Shown one piece after another: positions 8,822 through 17,342 of a DNA stretch of 64,000 nt. Where the stretch lies: NCBI GenBank assembly GCA_947166295.1, contig CAMVDR010000001.1, forward strand, positions 61,771 through 125,770. Reading direction: 5' to 3'. The notes under the pieces were generated by a model, which searched no databases, was not told the origin of the DNA, and was given only the letters and a program-made list of their open reading frames with translations. Within the stretch, counting starts at the first letter, position 1; each line of letters begins with the position of its first letter. The translations under genes were made by a program, and so were the position numbers. The stretch is from an uncultured Candidatus Saccharibacteria bacterium. GTDB lineage: Bacteria; Patescibacteriota; Saccharimonadia; Saccharimonadales; Saccharimonadaceae.

Positions 8822-9580
8822 ATGAAAAAGGTTAGAGGTTTTTCTGTAGTAGGGGTAATTATAGGGGTGGCAGTAGTGGCATTTCTGGCGATTGCAACGT
8901 ATTTTATTGTGGATGGCAATAATAAGGCGACGGATTTTGGCGAATATAATTTTTATTCGGTGATAGAGCCAACAAAAGATAATGGCAATATTGGCGACCA
9001 CGTAAAGGGCAACGCGGATGCGCCGGTGCTGATTTTTGAGTATGCGGATTATCAATGTCCGGGTTGTGCGTCTATTAATCCGCGAGTAAATAAGGCGATA
9101 GAAGAACTAGATGGTAAGCTTGGTGTGGTGTATAGGAGTTTCCTACTTTCTTATCATCAAAATGGTACGGCAGCAGCATCGGCGGCGGAAGCGGCAGGGC
9201 TACAGGGGTATTGGAAACCGTACGCAGATAAACTATTTGAAGAACAGGCTGAGTGGGAATATGCTTCGGCGAGTGAGCGGACGGCTTTATTTGATAAGTA
9301 TTTTGAAGAAGTAACGGATGGTAAGGGGGATATGGATAAATTTAATAAGGACTTGGCGAGCGAAGCAGTATCTAAAAAGATTAGCTTTGATATGGGCATT
9401 GGGAAGAGGATTGACGTAGGTGGTACACCGGCGTTTTATATAGATGGACAGTTGATACAATGGGGAAGTGCTGGTGAAGTGACGGTAAACGATAAGAAGA
9501 TTAGCTGGGAATCTGCTAGATCCGGTGATGATTTTGTAAAATTATTGAAGGATATTGTGGCGGCGAAACTAGGGGAATAA
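8822..9580 (+). CDS. Membrane-anchored DsbA-family thiol oxidoreductase
   Basis: 252 residues. One N-terminal membrane helix anchors an external thioredoxin-fold domain with the CPGC active site (YADYQCPGCASINP), a helical insert, and a cis-Pro loop (GGTPAFYID). This is the layout of DsbA-like proteins that form disulfides in exported proteins; many surface proteins in this window have paired cysteines. A strong AAAGGAG lies upstream of the ATG and a TATAAT at 8793-8798. A terminator follows. Confidence 0.9.
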   Translation: MKKVRGFSVVGVIIGVAVVAFLAIATYFIVDGNNKATDFGEYNFYSVIEPTKDNGNIGDHVKGNADAPVLIFEYADYQCPGCASINPRVNKAIEELDGKLGVVYRSFLLSYHQNGTAAASAAEAAGLQGYWKPYADKLFEEQAEWEYASASERTALFDKYFEEVTDGKGDMDKFNKDLASEAVSKKISFDMGIGKRIDVGGTPAFYIDGQLIQWGSAGEVTVNDKKISWESARSGDDFVKLLKDIVAAKLGE

Positions 9581-9591
9581 AATTAGTTAAC

Positions 9592-9620
9592 AAAAAAGCT
9601 CCGGACAAACCGGAGTTTTT
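9592..9620. terminator. Bidirectional rho-independent terminator
   Basis: Hairpin CTCCGG-acaaa-CCGGAG followed by T5 on the plus strand, and preceded by A6 so that it also works for minus-strand transcription. It ends the DsbA gene and the small minus transcript at 9628. Confidence 0.85.
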
Positions 9621-9627
9621 GCCGAAA

Positions 9628-9714
9628 TTAGATTTCGATAAACTCTTGCCAAGCGGCAGGAGGAATGGTTGACTTTTTGCGTTCTGCGGAACGCTTGAGT
9701 CGTTTGATACGCAT
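9628..9714 (-). CDS. Candidate 28-residue basic small protein
   Basis: Reads MRIKRLKRSAERKKSTIPPA and eight more residues. It has an AAGGAG site 12 nt upstream (9727-9732), a promoter TTGCAA-17-TAGAAT at 9853-9881, and the terminator at 9592-9620 downstream, so a discrete transcript of about 250 nt is predicted. A 64-residue plus-strand frame (9665-9859) with one hydrophobic segment overlaps it and has its AGGAGG directly against the ATG, which is less good. Not recognised. Confidence 0.35.
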   Translation of the reverse strand: MRIKRLKRSAERKKSTIPPAAWQEFIEI

Positions 9715-9852
9715 GTATCTAATTTTCTCCTTAATGTTTATCGCCCTTACGACCATCCTATATGGAGCAATAGTTTCGTCCCATACAGGGATCCCACCTC
9801 GCGAAAGACTGCGGCCAATAGTCTATTGGGAAATTAACGAGCGACAAAAACT

Positions 9853-9881
9853 ATTCTAGCAAAGGTTTTTGAAGTTTGCAA
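9853..9881 (-). promoter_or_regulatory. Promoter of the 9628 small transcript
   Basis: TTGCAA (9876-9881), 17-nt spacer, TAGAAT (9853-9858) on the minus strand. The predicted leader is about 130 nt. Confidence 0.4.
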
Positions 9882-9907
9882 GCATAAAATCTAAAATGGG
9901 TTTTATC

Positions 9908-10037
9908 GTATAATTCACTGTTTCTCAGAAGCTTCGCAATGTGATAATAAATTTATCACATTACTACGCCCCTTCGGCGGCAAAATCTACCTTTGGTAAA
10001 TTTTGCCTTTATGTTCTTCGATTGCAGTGAATTATAC
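9908..10037. repeat. 130-bp element with perfect 13-bp terminal inverted repeats
   Basis: GTATAATTCACTG at 9908-9920 is exactly repeated inverted at 10025-10037. Inside are a 10-bp perfect hairpin (9938-9947 with 9953-9962) and a 13-bp hairpin with one mismatch (9979-9991 with 9995-10007), so the whole can fold as a three-way structure. It could be a miniature mobile element or a structured RNA. Confidence 0.6.
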
Positions 10038-10070
10038 AATAAGCACCTAGTAAATGTTATAATGGAAAAT

Positions 10071-10745
10071 ATGAAAAAGCGTGGGCGTCTTAAATTCCAT
10101 AAGGTGAAAACATGGTATTTGTTGGTGTTTTTGGTGCCGCTACTTTTTGTAGATGCGACATTGCTTAGAATAGATCATATTAAAATGACGGAATTACGCG
10201 ATGCGGTACTAGCGGCGGATCAAAATGATGATGACGAAGCAATTTCGCGGAATTTGGAGGCATTAAAAGACTATGTGTTTTCCAATATTGTGATAAATGT
10301 GGTGGATGATAATGGTAATCAGAGGGTAACGTTTGGGACGGGGCCGTTTTATTTGGAACATCAATATTTGCGGGCGGCGAATAAGGCGCTAGAAGAAGCG
10401 GAAAAAACTATAGCGTCTGACGCAAATCCAAATGGGAATATTTATCAGATGGCGTCGGATGTGTGCCGGCCGCAGGCGATAGCGAATGGCTGGAGTTGGA
10501 ATGATGCGAATTATATTAATTGTATGACGGGGGAGATACAAAAATATCCAGCAGCAAGTGAAATAAATGATACGATTGCGGCAAGTTTGCCATCTACGGA
10601 ACTTTATCGTAAGAATTATGCTTCTCCACTATGGGCGCCGACGTTTACGGGCTTTATGCTGCTCTTAACGCTTATTGTTATTGTTGTAATTTTTATCAGG
10701 GGGATAGTGTGGTTGTTCTTGAGGTTATCTCTGTTGTTTGTGTGA
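10071..10745 (+). CDS. Two-helix membrane protein of unknown function
   Basis: 224 residues. A basic N-terminus, a membrane helix (WYLLVFLVPLLFVDATLL), an external domain with two cysteines (DVCRPQ and NCMTGE) that could pair, and a C-terminal membrane helix. The start at 10071 lies 7 nt after a TATAAT, predicting a leaderless mRNA; upstream in-frame ATGs fall in the repeat element. Not recognised beyond topology. Confidence 0.7.
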   Translation: MKKRGRLKFHKVKTWYLLVFLVPLLFVDATLLRIDHIKMTELRDAVLAADQNDDDEAISRNLEALKDYVFSNIVINVVDDNGNQRVTFGTGPFYLEHQYLRAANKALEEAEKTIASDANPNGNIYQMASDVCRPQAIANGWSWNDANYINCMTGEIQKYPAASEINDTIAASLPSTELYRKNYASPLWAPTFTGFMLLLTLIVIVVIFIRGIVWLFLRLSLLFV

Positions 10746-10773
10746 TTTTGGGGTAAAATCTGTGAAATCCCCC

Positions 10774-10802
10774 TTGACATTTATTTTACGGGGTCATAAG
10801 AT
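10774..10802 (+). promoter_or_regulatory. Promoter of the 10834 gene
   Basis: TTGACA (10774-10779), 17-nt spacer, TAAGAT (10797-10802). Confidence 0.7.
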
Positions 10803-10833
10803 AAGAATATATTAACTTAAGGAGGAAGCTTAA

Positions 10834-11040
10834 ATGGCTTACGAACATACTAATAGCAAGGGAGTGAAGTACTACCTTCATAAATCTGAAGTTACTCTTC
10901 GTGGTGGCAAACCTCAAACTATCTATTTCTTTACTAAGAATGCTGAAGGTGGCAAGGGTACCCCATGTGATCTTCCTGAAGACCGTGTAGTTTGTGAAAA
11001 TCCTCGCAATGGTTTCTTGACTCTTAAGAAGAAAGCTTAA
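10834..11040 (+). CDS. Small conserved-looking protein, 68 residues
   Basis: Short soluble protein (YYLHKSEVTLRGGKPQTIYF, ending in LKKKA) with a beta-rich pattern and a charged tail. It has an AAGGAGGAAGC ribosome site, its own sigma70-type promoter and its own terminator, so it is a well-expressed stand-alone gene. Function not recognised. Confidence 0.75.
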   Translation: MAYEHTNSKGVKYYLHKSEVTLRGGKPQTIYFFTKNAEGGKGTPCDLPEDRVVCENPRNGFLTLKKKA

Positions 11041-11087
11041 TTCTGATAAGAGTCTGAAACTTAGCGCGCGAGTTAATTAGGTGCGTA

Positions 11088-11117
11088 AAAAAGAAGCCTC
11101 GAAAGGGGCTTCTTTTT
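11088..11117. terminator. Bidirectional rho-independent terminator
   Basis: AAGAAGCC-tcgaaagg-GGCTTCTT with T5 on the plus side and T6 on the minus side. It ends the 10834 gene and any minus transcript from 11139. Confidence 0.8.
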
Positions 11118-11138
11118 GTGAGTGGTGCTGGTGGGGTG

Positions 11139-11261
11139 CTAGGGGGGCTTTTTCTTGTCGTGTGAAGAAGAAGTGGTGTTGGTGTTGGTGTTGGCTTTGC
11201 GGTTAGGACACGGCTTTTGCTTTGCGAAAGCCGCCTTTTCTGCTCGTTTCCTAACACTCAT
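11139..11261 (-). CDS. Candidate 40-residue basic, Asn/Thr-rich small protein
   Basis: Begins MSVRKRAEKAAFAKQKP, contains a NTNTNTT run encoded by a short tandem GGTGTT repeat, and ends KKKPP. The terminator at 11088-11117 lies downstream in its direction. It lacks a convincing ribosome site at normal spacing, so it may be spurious. Confidence 0.3.
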   Translation of the reverse strand: MSVRKRAEKAAFAKQKPCPNRKANTNTNTTSSSHDKKKPP

Positions 11262-11270
11262 CTAATAATA

Positions 11271-11420
11271 AAAGAAATCCCCTTTGGGGATTTATTTTAT
11301 TATTGGTGGGACTTAATTAACCAGGTTTTACTCGCGTACAAAGAGGACATAGAAGAAAAACCCCAACGTCGTATATGTGAAGAGTAGCTGGCTACTCCGT
11401 ACCACCATTATATTATACAG
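11271..11420 (-). ncRNA. Possible structured non-coding RNA or leader
   Basis: On the minus strand a TATAAT at about 11410-11416 is followed by a hairpin (GAGTAGC-ca-GCTACTC), a complementary GGTGG/CCACC pair closing about 100 nt, and a GGGGATTT hairpin (11275-11293) with a T-rich tail. No protein is apparent. It could be a small RNA or the leader of the 11139 frame. Weak evidence. Confidence 0.25.
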
Positions 11421-11506
11421 GCAAAAGTGTCCCATCTATGTCGTTTTGCCGTTTTAGCGTTTGCCCGATACATTAAGGGGGATAAGTGGGGCATAATTAA
11501 TTTACT
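11421..11506. other. Intergenic, nothing recognised
   Basis: No frame, hairpin or repeat that I can support, apart from a CATAAT at about 11492 before the 11507 frame. Confidence 0.4.
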
Positions 11507-11611
11507 ATGTTGAATATAGAATGTGAGCTATGTGAGATTGATGGCGAAATAGAGCTTTGCGATGGAGCGATTGTGGAGCAAACGTCCGATATGCTACCGA
11601 GCCTTGTTTAA
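11507..11611 (+). CDS. Candidate 34-residue acidic small protein
   Basis: MLNIECELCEIDGEIELCDG followed by 14 residues; acidic, with three cysteines. A CATAAT lies 9 nt before the ATG. A further 11-codon frame (11644) overlaps the next gene, so the area may also be a decayed gene. Not recognised. Confidence 0.3.
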   Translation: MLNIECELCEIDGEIELCDGAIVEQTSDMLPSLV

Positions 11612-11663
11612 CAATCAAAATTACCGATAGAGCAAAATTAGTTTATGAAAAAAACTAGTTTTA

Positions 11664-12014
11664 ATGAAATATTTAGATAAGAAAGGCATGCCTCGATATC
11701 GCTCAATGCCAAAGATAGATATGTCAGACAACGAGGTCGATAATCGCGTAAACCTTATGGAGGTTGAGGCTGATGAAATGCTATATACTGGCGAAATGAA
11801 AGAGTTGCTCTGGATTAAAAGCCTAAACGAAGAAGGATGCAGGCAACTAATGCGTGACGAATCTGGCGCGAGGATTAAGAAGCTCGAAGAACTAAAAAGG
11901 ATCTGGCGTGAGATTCAAAGCGTCACATTTTATTACGTTTATGTATTAAAAACCTCGCCTTCGTGGTATAATTGCATTGTTCTGAATTTCAATTTTATCG
12001 TAAGTTGCCCCTAA
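11664..12014 (+). CDS. Hypothetical protein, possibly truncated
   Basis: 116 residues. The first ~85 are charged and helical (MEVEADEMLYTGEMKELLWI). The end (FYYVYVLK, then a loss of character) recalls the first strand of GIY-YIG nucleases, so the frame may run across a junction of two gene remnants. No clear ribosome site. It lies directly upstream of the giant gene at 12158. Confidence 0.4.
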   Translation: MKYLDKKGMPRYRSMPKIDMSDNEVDNRVNLMEVEADEMLYTGEMKELLWIKSLNEEGCRQLMRDESGARIKKLEELKRIWREIQSVTFYYVYVLKTSPSWYNCIVLNFNFIVSCP

Positions 12015-12043
12015 ACAAGGCAAGTAAGGAATTAAGACCTGCG

Positions 12044-12119
12044 TGGAGTACTCGCTCCAGTTGGTTTAATCGCTTACTGTAGAAAATGAAGTTCAGAACA
12101 CTCCATAGCGAGTATTCCA
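12044..12119 (+). repeat. Inverted repeat in front of the giant gene
   Basis: TGGAGTACTCGCT (12044-12056) and AGCGAGTATTCCA (12107-12119) are complementary with one mismatch. The upstream in-frame ATG at 12086 lies inside this hairpin, one reason to place the start at 12158. Confidence 0.5.
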
Positions 12120-12157
12120 TTTGGTTATGGGGTAGCAAAGTTCCCGAGAATATCTAT

Positions 12158-15100
12158 ATGAAAAACCACGAATTATCGAATGATACACCGGATTCAGTCA
12201 TAGAGACCAAATGGAGTGATTTAGAAAAAATGGGTGAAGAAAGTTTTCGTGGCAAGAAAGAATCAGCGAATATTTCTGAACAGAAGTCGCCTGAGCAAAA
12301 AGATGCAGAATTGCAATTGGCTGCAGTAAAGGTACGAGAATCCTTCGCCGGTAGGGCAAAAGCGCAAAAAGAACAGCCCGTCTCTCAGATTTATAATACC
12401 GAAACTACTCCAGCAGCATCGGCGCTAACACCAGGTAGCATAATCAGAAGATTTCTATCAGGCAGGCAGGTGAGACGAATAGATAAATTAGCGAATGGTG
12501 ACCATAGGGGGATTGGTCGCAACCAATGGAAAGACAGGTTAAAAGTTATCAGCCTTGTAGAGAGCGGAAAAGTTAATCTAGATAATCCTAGTATCGCAAA
12601 TAACTACATGAGAGTAAAGCTGTCACAGCCAGAATATATTGTTACTGAAGGTGGTCAAGGTAGGTATAAGACACCTTTAGAAAAAATAGAAGACATGGCT
12701 AGGGTCGGTATAGAGCCAGAAAGACCTGCCATGCTAATTGCTGAGAACATCGTTGCAAAGATGAATGATTCACTAAACAAAGAAAATAACAGCTATTACG
12801 ACCGGCAATTTGCAGTAGAACGTCACAGAGTTTATTCAATCGACGATGTAGTATCCTTGGCTGAAATGTCTGAGATAGTAGATAAATATAATATCCCTGA
12901 AGTTTGCGATATTATTCGGCAAAACGTTGACGTGCAATCTTTTGGTGATAAGGCTATAGATTATGCCCTCGAACGATCCCGCTATGAAATAGAGGAGGAA
13001 TCCGCCTCTGTGGCTAAACAGATAGAACAGTCGAGAAGAGGGATTGATTTCTTGCGTAAAATGGGATACGAGCCGTTTAAAAACGGCGTAGATTCTTTAT
13101 TCTCAGATTATGACGGTGTTGCAAAACAAAGCATAGCGGAAAAGTTCTCTTTGATAAGTGAGGATACTGTTGATTCTATGTACCAATATAAATTCCGAAC
13201 CTTAAACAATGTCATCAGCAACCATAGACACGTTAAAGGTATGCCAATATTAAAAAGTTTAAGGTGCAGCGGGAAAGACGCCTTTGCGCTATTTTGGGAA
13301 CAGCGTTCACGCGAAACTGGTGAAGACGAGTTAAGCACTCTAGCAAAGAAAGCGAATGAGCATTTTTCTGGTTCTATGATTGCGGAAATGGCCAGAGATT
13401 ATAGTGAATCTGATGACCAAGAAAATAATCCTTTAACTTTCATGCTTAATAATCCAGATTTGCTGAGTGGCCCAGACAGAGGTTTTATTATTGGGCTTAA
13501 TTCGGTCATAGCAGAAGCGTCTAATGGCTCACGGTGGACGGAAGACTCATTCTATGGTGAGGATGATAAAGAGCGCAATAAGCGACGTTCCGTGAAAGAG
13601 GCGATTGGTAGTGTCCTTCGATTCCAGTACGAAAATAGAGATGGATACAGACTATTATTTGATGAAGACGGGGTATCTGATACTGCAAGAGAAATGGCGA
13701 TTTTTGATTATGTTTCTAGAAGTATCGTAGAAAAATTCGACCCAATATGGAAAAGTCATTTCTCTAGCGGTATGCAGGAAGCCATAGAAGATTCTTATCA
13801 AACTGAGAGCTATATGTTAGAGCACCCAGATTTATTGAGTGAATTAACCCCAAGAAGAAGAAGTCTAGTAAAGCTAGTGGCAAAGCACCCAGGCAATCAG
13901 CTTAGTTCGCTCAGAACCGCCGACCTTACACAATACTTTGACGAGGATGGTAATTTGACACCTAAATTGGCAGAAGATTTGTTTGCTGACGGCTATTACG
14001 GTAATGATAGAGAGTTTTTATGTTCTTGCCCTGAAATATATGCTACTTTGCCACCGATTCAACAAAGATATTTAGATACTTTACACAAGATTGACGCGCC
14101 TAAAAAGGTTTTAGGTTTATCGAACCAAGAAATTGCGCAATATTTTGACGAGAAAGGTCCCAAACCAGAATTTTGGCAGTTCGAATTTTCTGCTAGCGAT
14201 TTGGGTGGAATGAAAAGCTATTTGGAAAAAACGGCAAACCATGACGAAAACGGAAAAACAAATTATAATTATGGTGAATTAGGCTTGTCCAAAGTGCAGG
14301 AATCCGTCCTTCGTTTTTATGGTAACGCCGAGTGGTTTATTCAGGATTTGAGTGATTTTATTGAATCAAATGAACTCGAAAAGTATTTTGACGAAAACGG
14401 TCCTAAGGACGAGTTTTGGCAGTTCGAATTTTCTAAAGGCGATTTTGATGGGATAATAAGATGTGCATACTCCAAAGGTAAAGAAAATTCAGTAGTGGCG
14501 GAGTCACCGTTAGGATACCCTAAAAGGATACGACATCGGGATGACGTTGACTATGCTCCATTTGGGTTAAGTAGTAATCAGACGGAGGCACTAAGGATTT
14601 ACGATACGCTTGAAGACGATGTTGCTAAAAATGATTTTAGGCTCTTCGCTTCTGACGGTTGCGACGAAATACCAATAAGCAGAATAAAAACTGCTCCTCA
14701 AATATTGAACAGGTTAGGCTTATCAAATTCTAGCGAAATCGCAGCCCATAGATCGGCTTTCGCTAAACAATTACTAAGGGTAGATTTGGATGATGACGAA
14801 AAGATGTTTGACAGTCTAGAACGAATTGAAGATGTTTTCATACATAACAATCTTCCTTTTGTAGGAAAAGCTTTTTTGTCATTTCAAATTTTGCATCCAT
14901 CTGCATCATTGGATTCTGATTTTAATTTTAGCGAGTCTAGCAGTATTAGCCCATCGTTAAAAAGATTACCGAATAATGCCGCTCAAGCAAATGGTATATC
15001 TGGCAAAGCAAAGAATCGCGAGACGGTAATCTTCTCTGATTTATTAAAGGCTTCTTTCAGGTCGAACAATCGCTCTATACGTGAATATTTGGAAAATTTG

Positions 15101-16999
15101 AGGATAGGTCAAGATTTAATAAATAAGCTTTCTTCTGGGGAGATAAGTTGGGATAGATTCAAACAGCCCGAAAACGATAATACGCCAATAGATGCAAAAA
15201 CGGAGTGCGATGCGTTAAATATTTTCATCCAACACCTTAATACTATGTATAACAACACTGATTCTGGGAGAAAATCACCTAACAAACTGACTGGCGATTT
15301 AGAACAAGATTTGACGACCTTAGTAGGCACTTTCTCCCCTACCGAACGCCACAGCTTAAGCGATAGGATAGTCCGCAGTTTCGCGTTCTTCGCCGGAATT
15401 AGAGACTTTGATAGCGCCGAAACGCTATTGGACTCTACCGCGGAGAATGCGACATCCCGAAATAAAGAAGCGGTTAAAAATGGGCTAAAGCTCGAGAGAG
15501 GCGATTTAGTGAAAGGTATTGGTAGTGTACGTTATTTGCCTAATATTTTGCAAAACGGTTCTGTTGCAAAAGAGTTTTTAGGAGATTCCGCCGGGAGTGA
15601 TGCGACGCCACTTGATACAGATTTAAGTATAATACTCGAAAATCCAGATAGTATTTCGGCTGGACTAGGTGCCACCGAAGCCAGTAGTTATGGCCCAGTA
15701 TGGTTGGTATTAAAAGGTGATGAAAATCGTTCAGGAGAAGGTAGATTTTCTATAACACGCAGAGCGCCAGAAGAACAAAACCAACAAGTTGACGCACCGG
15801 ATATAAACGGGAAACTCGAAGCATTTTATACTGGCGCAATAGGCAGAAGTCATTATGGTATTAGAACTGGGTTTGGCTCATCGGAAATAGATTACTTTAT
15901 TTCTAGTTCTAGCGATATCAATGGCACACCAACTCCAAAAATTATAGGATTAGAGATAGCGCTTAATGGTTTTTATATCCCAGTTTTAGATAAAACGAGT
16001 GGCGATGTGGTATTCTCTCCTGAAGAGTATGATGAAATTAGAGAAAAAATGTCTGGCTTGAGTTATTACGGGACAGGAGAATATCACTTTGCGGAAGATT
16101 CTGATTTGAGCTTTAGCGGTATATCCTTTAGTGGTGGCCAGGTTGACAGTATAGAACAAATTGTATCTCAATTGCCACAAAATGAAGCGGAGGTACGTAA
16201 AAAACATTCAGCCATAGACACAGTTATAGATTTAGCGTTAGACGATATTGGGGGGCTAAAAAGAAAAAATAGAATAGACGGCGATTTGACAGAAGGAGTC
16301 GTAGAACTAATCGATACTGGCTCAACTGGGCGCTTTGATAATGCTCCTGGTTCTGGCGATTTTGACTATATGATGAGAGTAGATAAAAGTATTATCAGCA
16401 ACCCGCAGAAGCTAGCTGAGATTAGCAATGCGCTTTTAGCTCGATTTGGCAAGACTGAACATGCCGCAAGTGAAGTACTCGGAAATGGTGATTTACGTCT
16501 GAAAGGAGTTCGCATTGATGGATTAGATGAACCAGTTGATATAGATATATCTTTTGTGCAAAAAACAAATAAAACGCAATACTCGACAGATATGGCGCTT
16601 GCGGATAGGCTTGAAACTATAAGAAGACAGTCGCCGGAAAAACATCAGAAGATTGTAGCCAATATAATCTTTGCAAAAAAATTTCTAAAATTGGCTGAGG
16701 CATACAAACCGAATAGAGGAGAAACGCCACAAGGTGGCTTAGGTGGCGTTGGTGTTGAAAACTGGATTCTCCAGAATGGTGGCTCTTTCCTGGCTGCAGC
16801 TAGAGATTTCATGGCAGTCGCGGAGCAGTGCTCTAGTTTTGACGAGTTTTGTTCACGTTATACTATTTGGGATTTTGGAGAAAACCATATGGCTAAGGGA
16901 GAAAAACAGCATGACAACTTCGTAGCGGACAATATGAGCGCTGCTGGTTATGAGAAGATGAAGGAAGCTTTAGGCGCTTTCTTGGCACAACAAACATAA
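12158..16999 (+). CDS. Giant multidomain protein with C-terminal nucleotidyltransferase domain
   Basis: 1,613 residues, no signal peptide or membrane helix. The middle has three related modules around YFDEDGN, YFDEKGPKPEFWQFEFS and YFDENGPKDEFWQFEFS (residues ~592, ~662, ~741). Residues ~1110-1330 form an enzyme-like domain (HYGIRTGFGSSEIDYFI). The C-terminus has a DNA polymerase-beta-type signature: GSTGR near 1388, GDFDYM with D1401/D1403, a third carboxylate in VDIDIS near 1461-1463, and GGLGGVGVENWILQNGGSF near 1526, as in OAS/archaeal CCA-type enzymes. Start could be 12086. Function unknown; neighbours are mobile-element remnants, so a defence or conflict role is possible but unproven. 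Confidence 0.65.
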   Translation: MKNHELSNDTPDSVIETKWSDLEKMGEESFRGKKESANISEQKSPEQKDAELQLAAVKVRESFAGRAKAQKEQPVSQIYNTETTPAASALTPGSIIRRFLSGRQVRRIDKLANGDHRGIGRNQWKDRLKVISLVESGKVNLDNPSIANNYMRVKLSQPEYIVTEGGQGRYKTPLEKIEDMARVGIEPERPAMLIAENIVAKMNDSLNKENNSYYDRQFAVERHRVYSIDDVVSLAEMSEIVDKYNIPEVCDIIRQNVDVQSFGDKAIDYALERSRYEIEEESASVAKQIEQSRRGIDFLRKMGYEPFKNGVDSLFSDYDGVAKQSIAEKFSLISEDTVDSMYQYKFRTLNNVISNHRHVKGMPILKSLRCSGKDAFALFWEQRSRETGEDELSTLAKKANEHFSGSMIAEMARDYSESDDQENNPLTFMLNNPDLLSGPDRGFIIGLNSVIAEASNGSRWTEDSFYGEDDKERNKRRSVKEAIGSVLRFQYENRDGYRLLFDEDGVSDTAREMAIFDYVSRSIVEKFDPIWKSHFSSGMQEAIEDSYQTESYMLEHPDLLSELTPRRRSLVKLVAKHPGNQLSSLRTADLTQYFDEDGNLTPKLAEDLFADGYYGNDREFLCSCPEIYATLPPIQQRYLDTLHKIDAPKKVLGLSNQEIAQYFDEKGPKPEFWQFEFSASDLGGMKSYLEKTANHDENGKTNYNYGELGLSKVQESVLRFYGNAEWFIQDLSDFIESNELEKYFDENGPKDEFWQFEFSKGDFDGIIRCAYSKGKENSVVAESPLGYPKRIRHRDDVDYAPFGLSSNQTEALRIYDTLEDDVAKNDFRLFASDGCDEIPISRIKTAPQILNRLGLSNSSEIAAHRSAFAKQLLRVDLDDDEKMFDSLERIEDVFIHNNLPFVGKAFLSFQILHPSASLDSDFNFSESSSISPSLKRLPNNAAQANGISGKAKNRETVIFSDLLKASFRSNNRSIREYLENLRIGQDLINKLSSGEISWDRFKQPENDNTPIDAKTECDALNIFIQHLNTMYNNTDSGRKSPNKLTGDLEQDLTTLVGTFSPTERHSLSDRIVRSFAFFAGIRDFDSAETLLDSTAENATSRNKEAVKNGLKLERGDLVKGIGSVRYLPNILQNGSVAKEFLGDSAGSDATPLDTDLSIILENPDSISAGLGATEASSYGPVWLVLKGDENRSGEGRFSITRRAPEEQNQQVDAPDINGKLEAFYTGAIGRSHYGIRTGFGSSEIDYFISSSSDINGTPTPKIIGLEIALNGFYIPVLDKTSGDVVFSPEEYDEIREKMSGLSYYGTGEYHFAEDSDLSFSGISFSGGQVDSIEQIVSQLPQNEAEVRKKHSAIDTVIDLALDDIGGLKRKNRIDGDLTEGVVELIDTGSTGRFDNAPGSGDFDYMMRVDKSIISNPQKLAEISNALLARFGKTEHAASEVLGNGDLRLKGVRIDGLDEPVDIDISFVQKTNKTQYSTDMALADRLETIRRQSPEKHQKIVANIIFAKKFLKLAEAYKPNRGETPQGGLGGVGVENWILQNGGSFLAAARDFMAVAEQCSSFDEFCSRYTIWDFGENHMAKGEKQHDNFVADNMSAAGYEKMKEALGAFLAQQT

Positions 17000-17001
17000 C
17001 T

Positions 17002-17280
17002 TCAGTCTGTAATCCGCAAATAATACTGCAAATCCTCTCCATTCCAGTTATCAAGCACGTAGTCATGACATCCAGCCTAAAGGTTAGAATATAGCTTACT
17101 TAAAGTTTTGTTTTGCTCATAGTAATACCAACACTTATGATTAAGCACTATCGAAAGATCAGTGCCATAAATGCGGTCATCGCCCCACTCCTGTCTAGCC
17201 CCCTCATAAGTGTCTTTAATCGCTTCCAGTCCGAACTTGTCGGCTATTGCATCGGCTACAATAATTAAAACAACTAAATT
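17002..17280 (-). pseudogene. Remnant of a conserved hypothetical gene
   Basis: The minus strand encodes a coherent helical sequence (ADAIADKFGLEAIKDTYEG, then LNHKCWYYYEQNKTLSKLYS) interrupted by an in-frame TAG at 17077-17079 and ending with LRITD and TGA at 17002. No start codon or ribosome site is visible at the upstream end. It reads like the C-terminus of a small protein often seen in mobile regions; that is a recollection, not a search result. Confidence 0.5.
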
Positions 17281-17342
17281 AGGACATATGGTTTGATATA
17301 ATATGTCTAGAGAAAGGATTATTGCATGCCAGAATCAGCAGA

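Noticed and set aside
9665-9859. 64-residue plus-strand frame with one hydrophobic segment
   Set aside because: Its AGGAGG abuts the ATG, no promoter is visible, and a minus-strand transcript with promoter, ribosome site and terminator covers the same DNA. Kept only as an alternative in the 9628 entry.
11120-11200. Short GGTGTT tandem repeats as a possible CRISPR or microsatellite locus
   Set aside because: Only three units and no spacers; it encodes the Asn-Thr run of a small frame at most. No CRISPR array was seen anywhere in the window.
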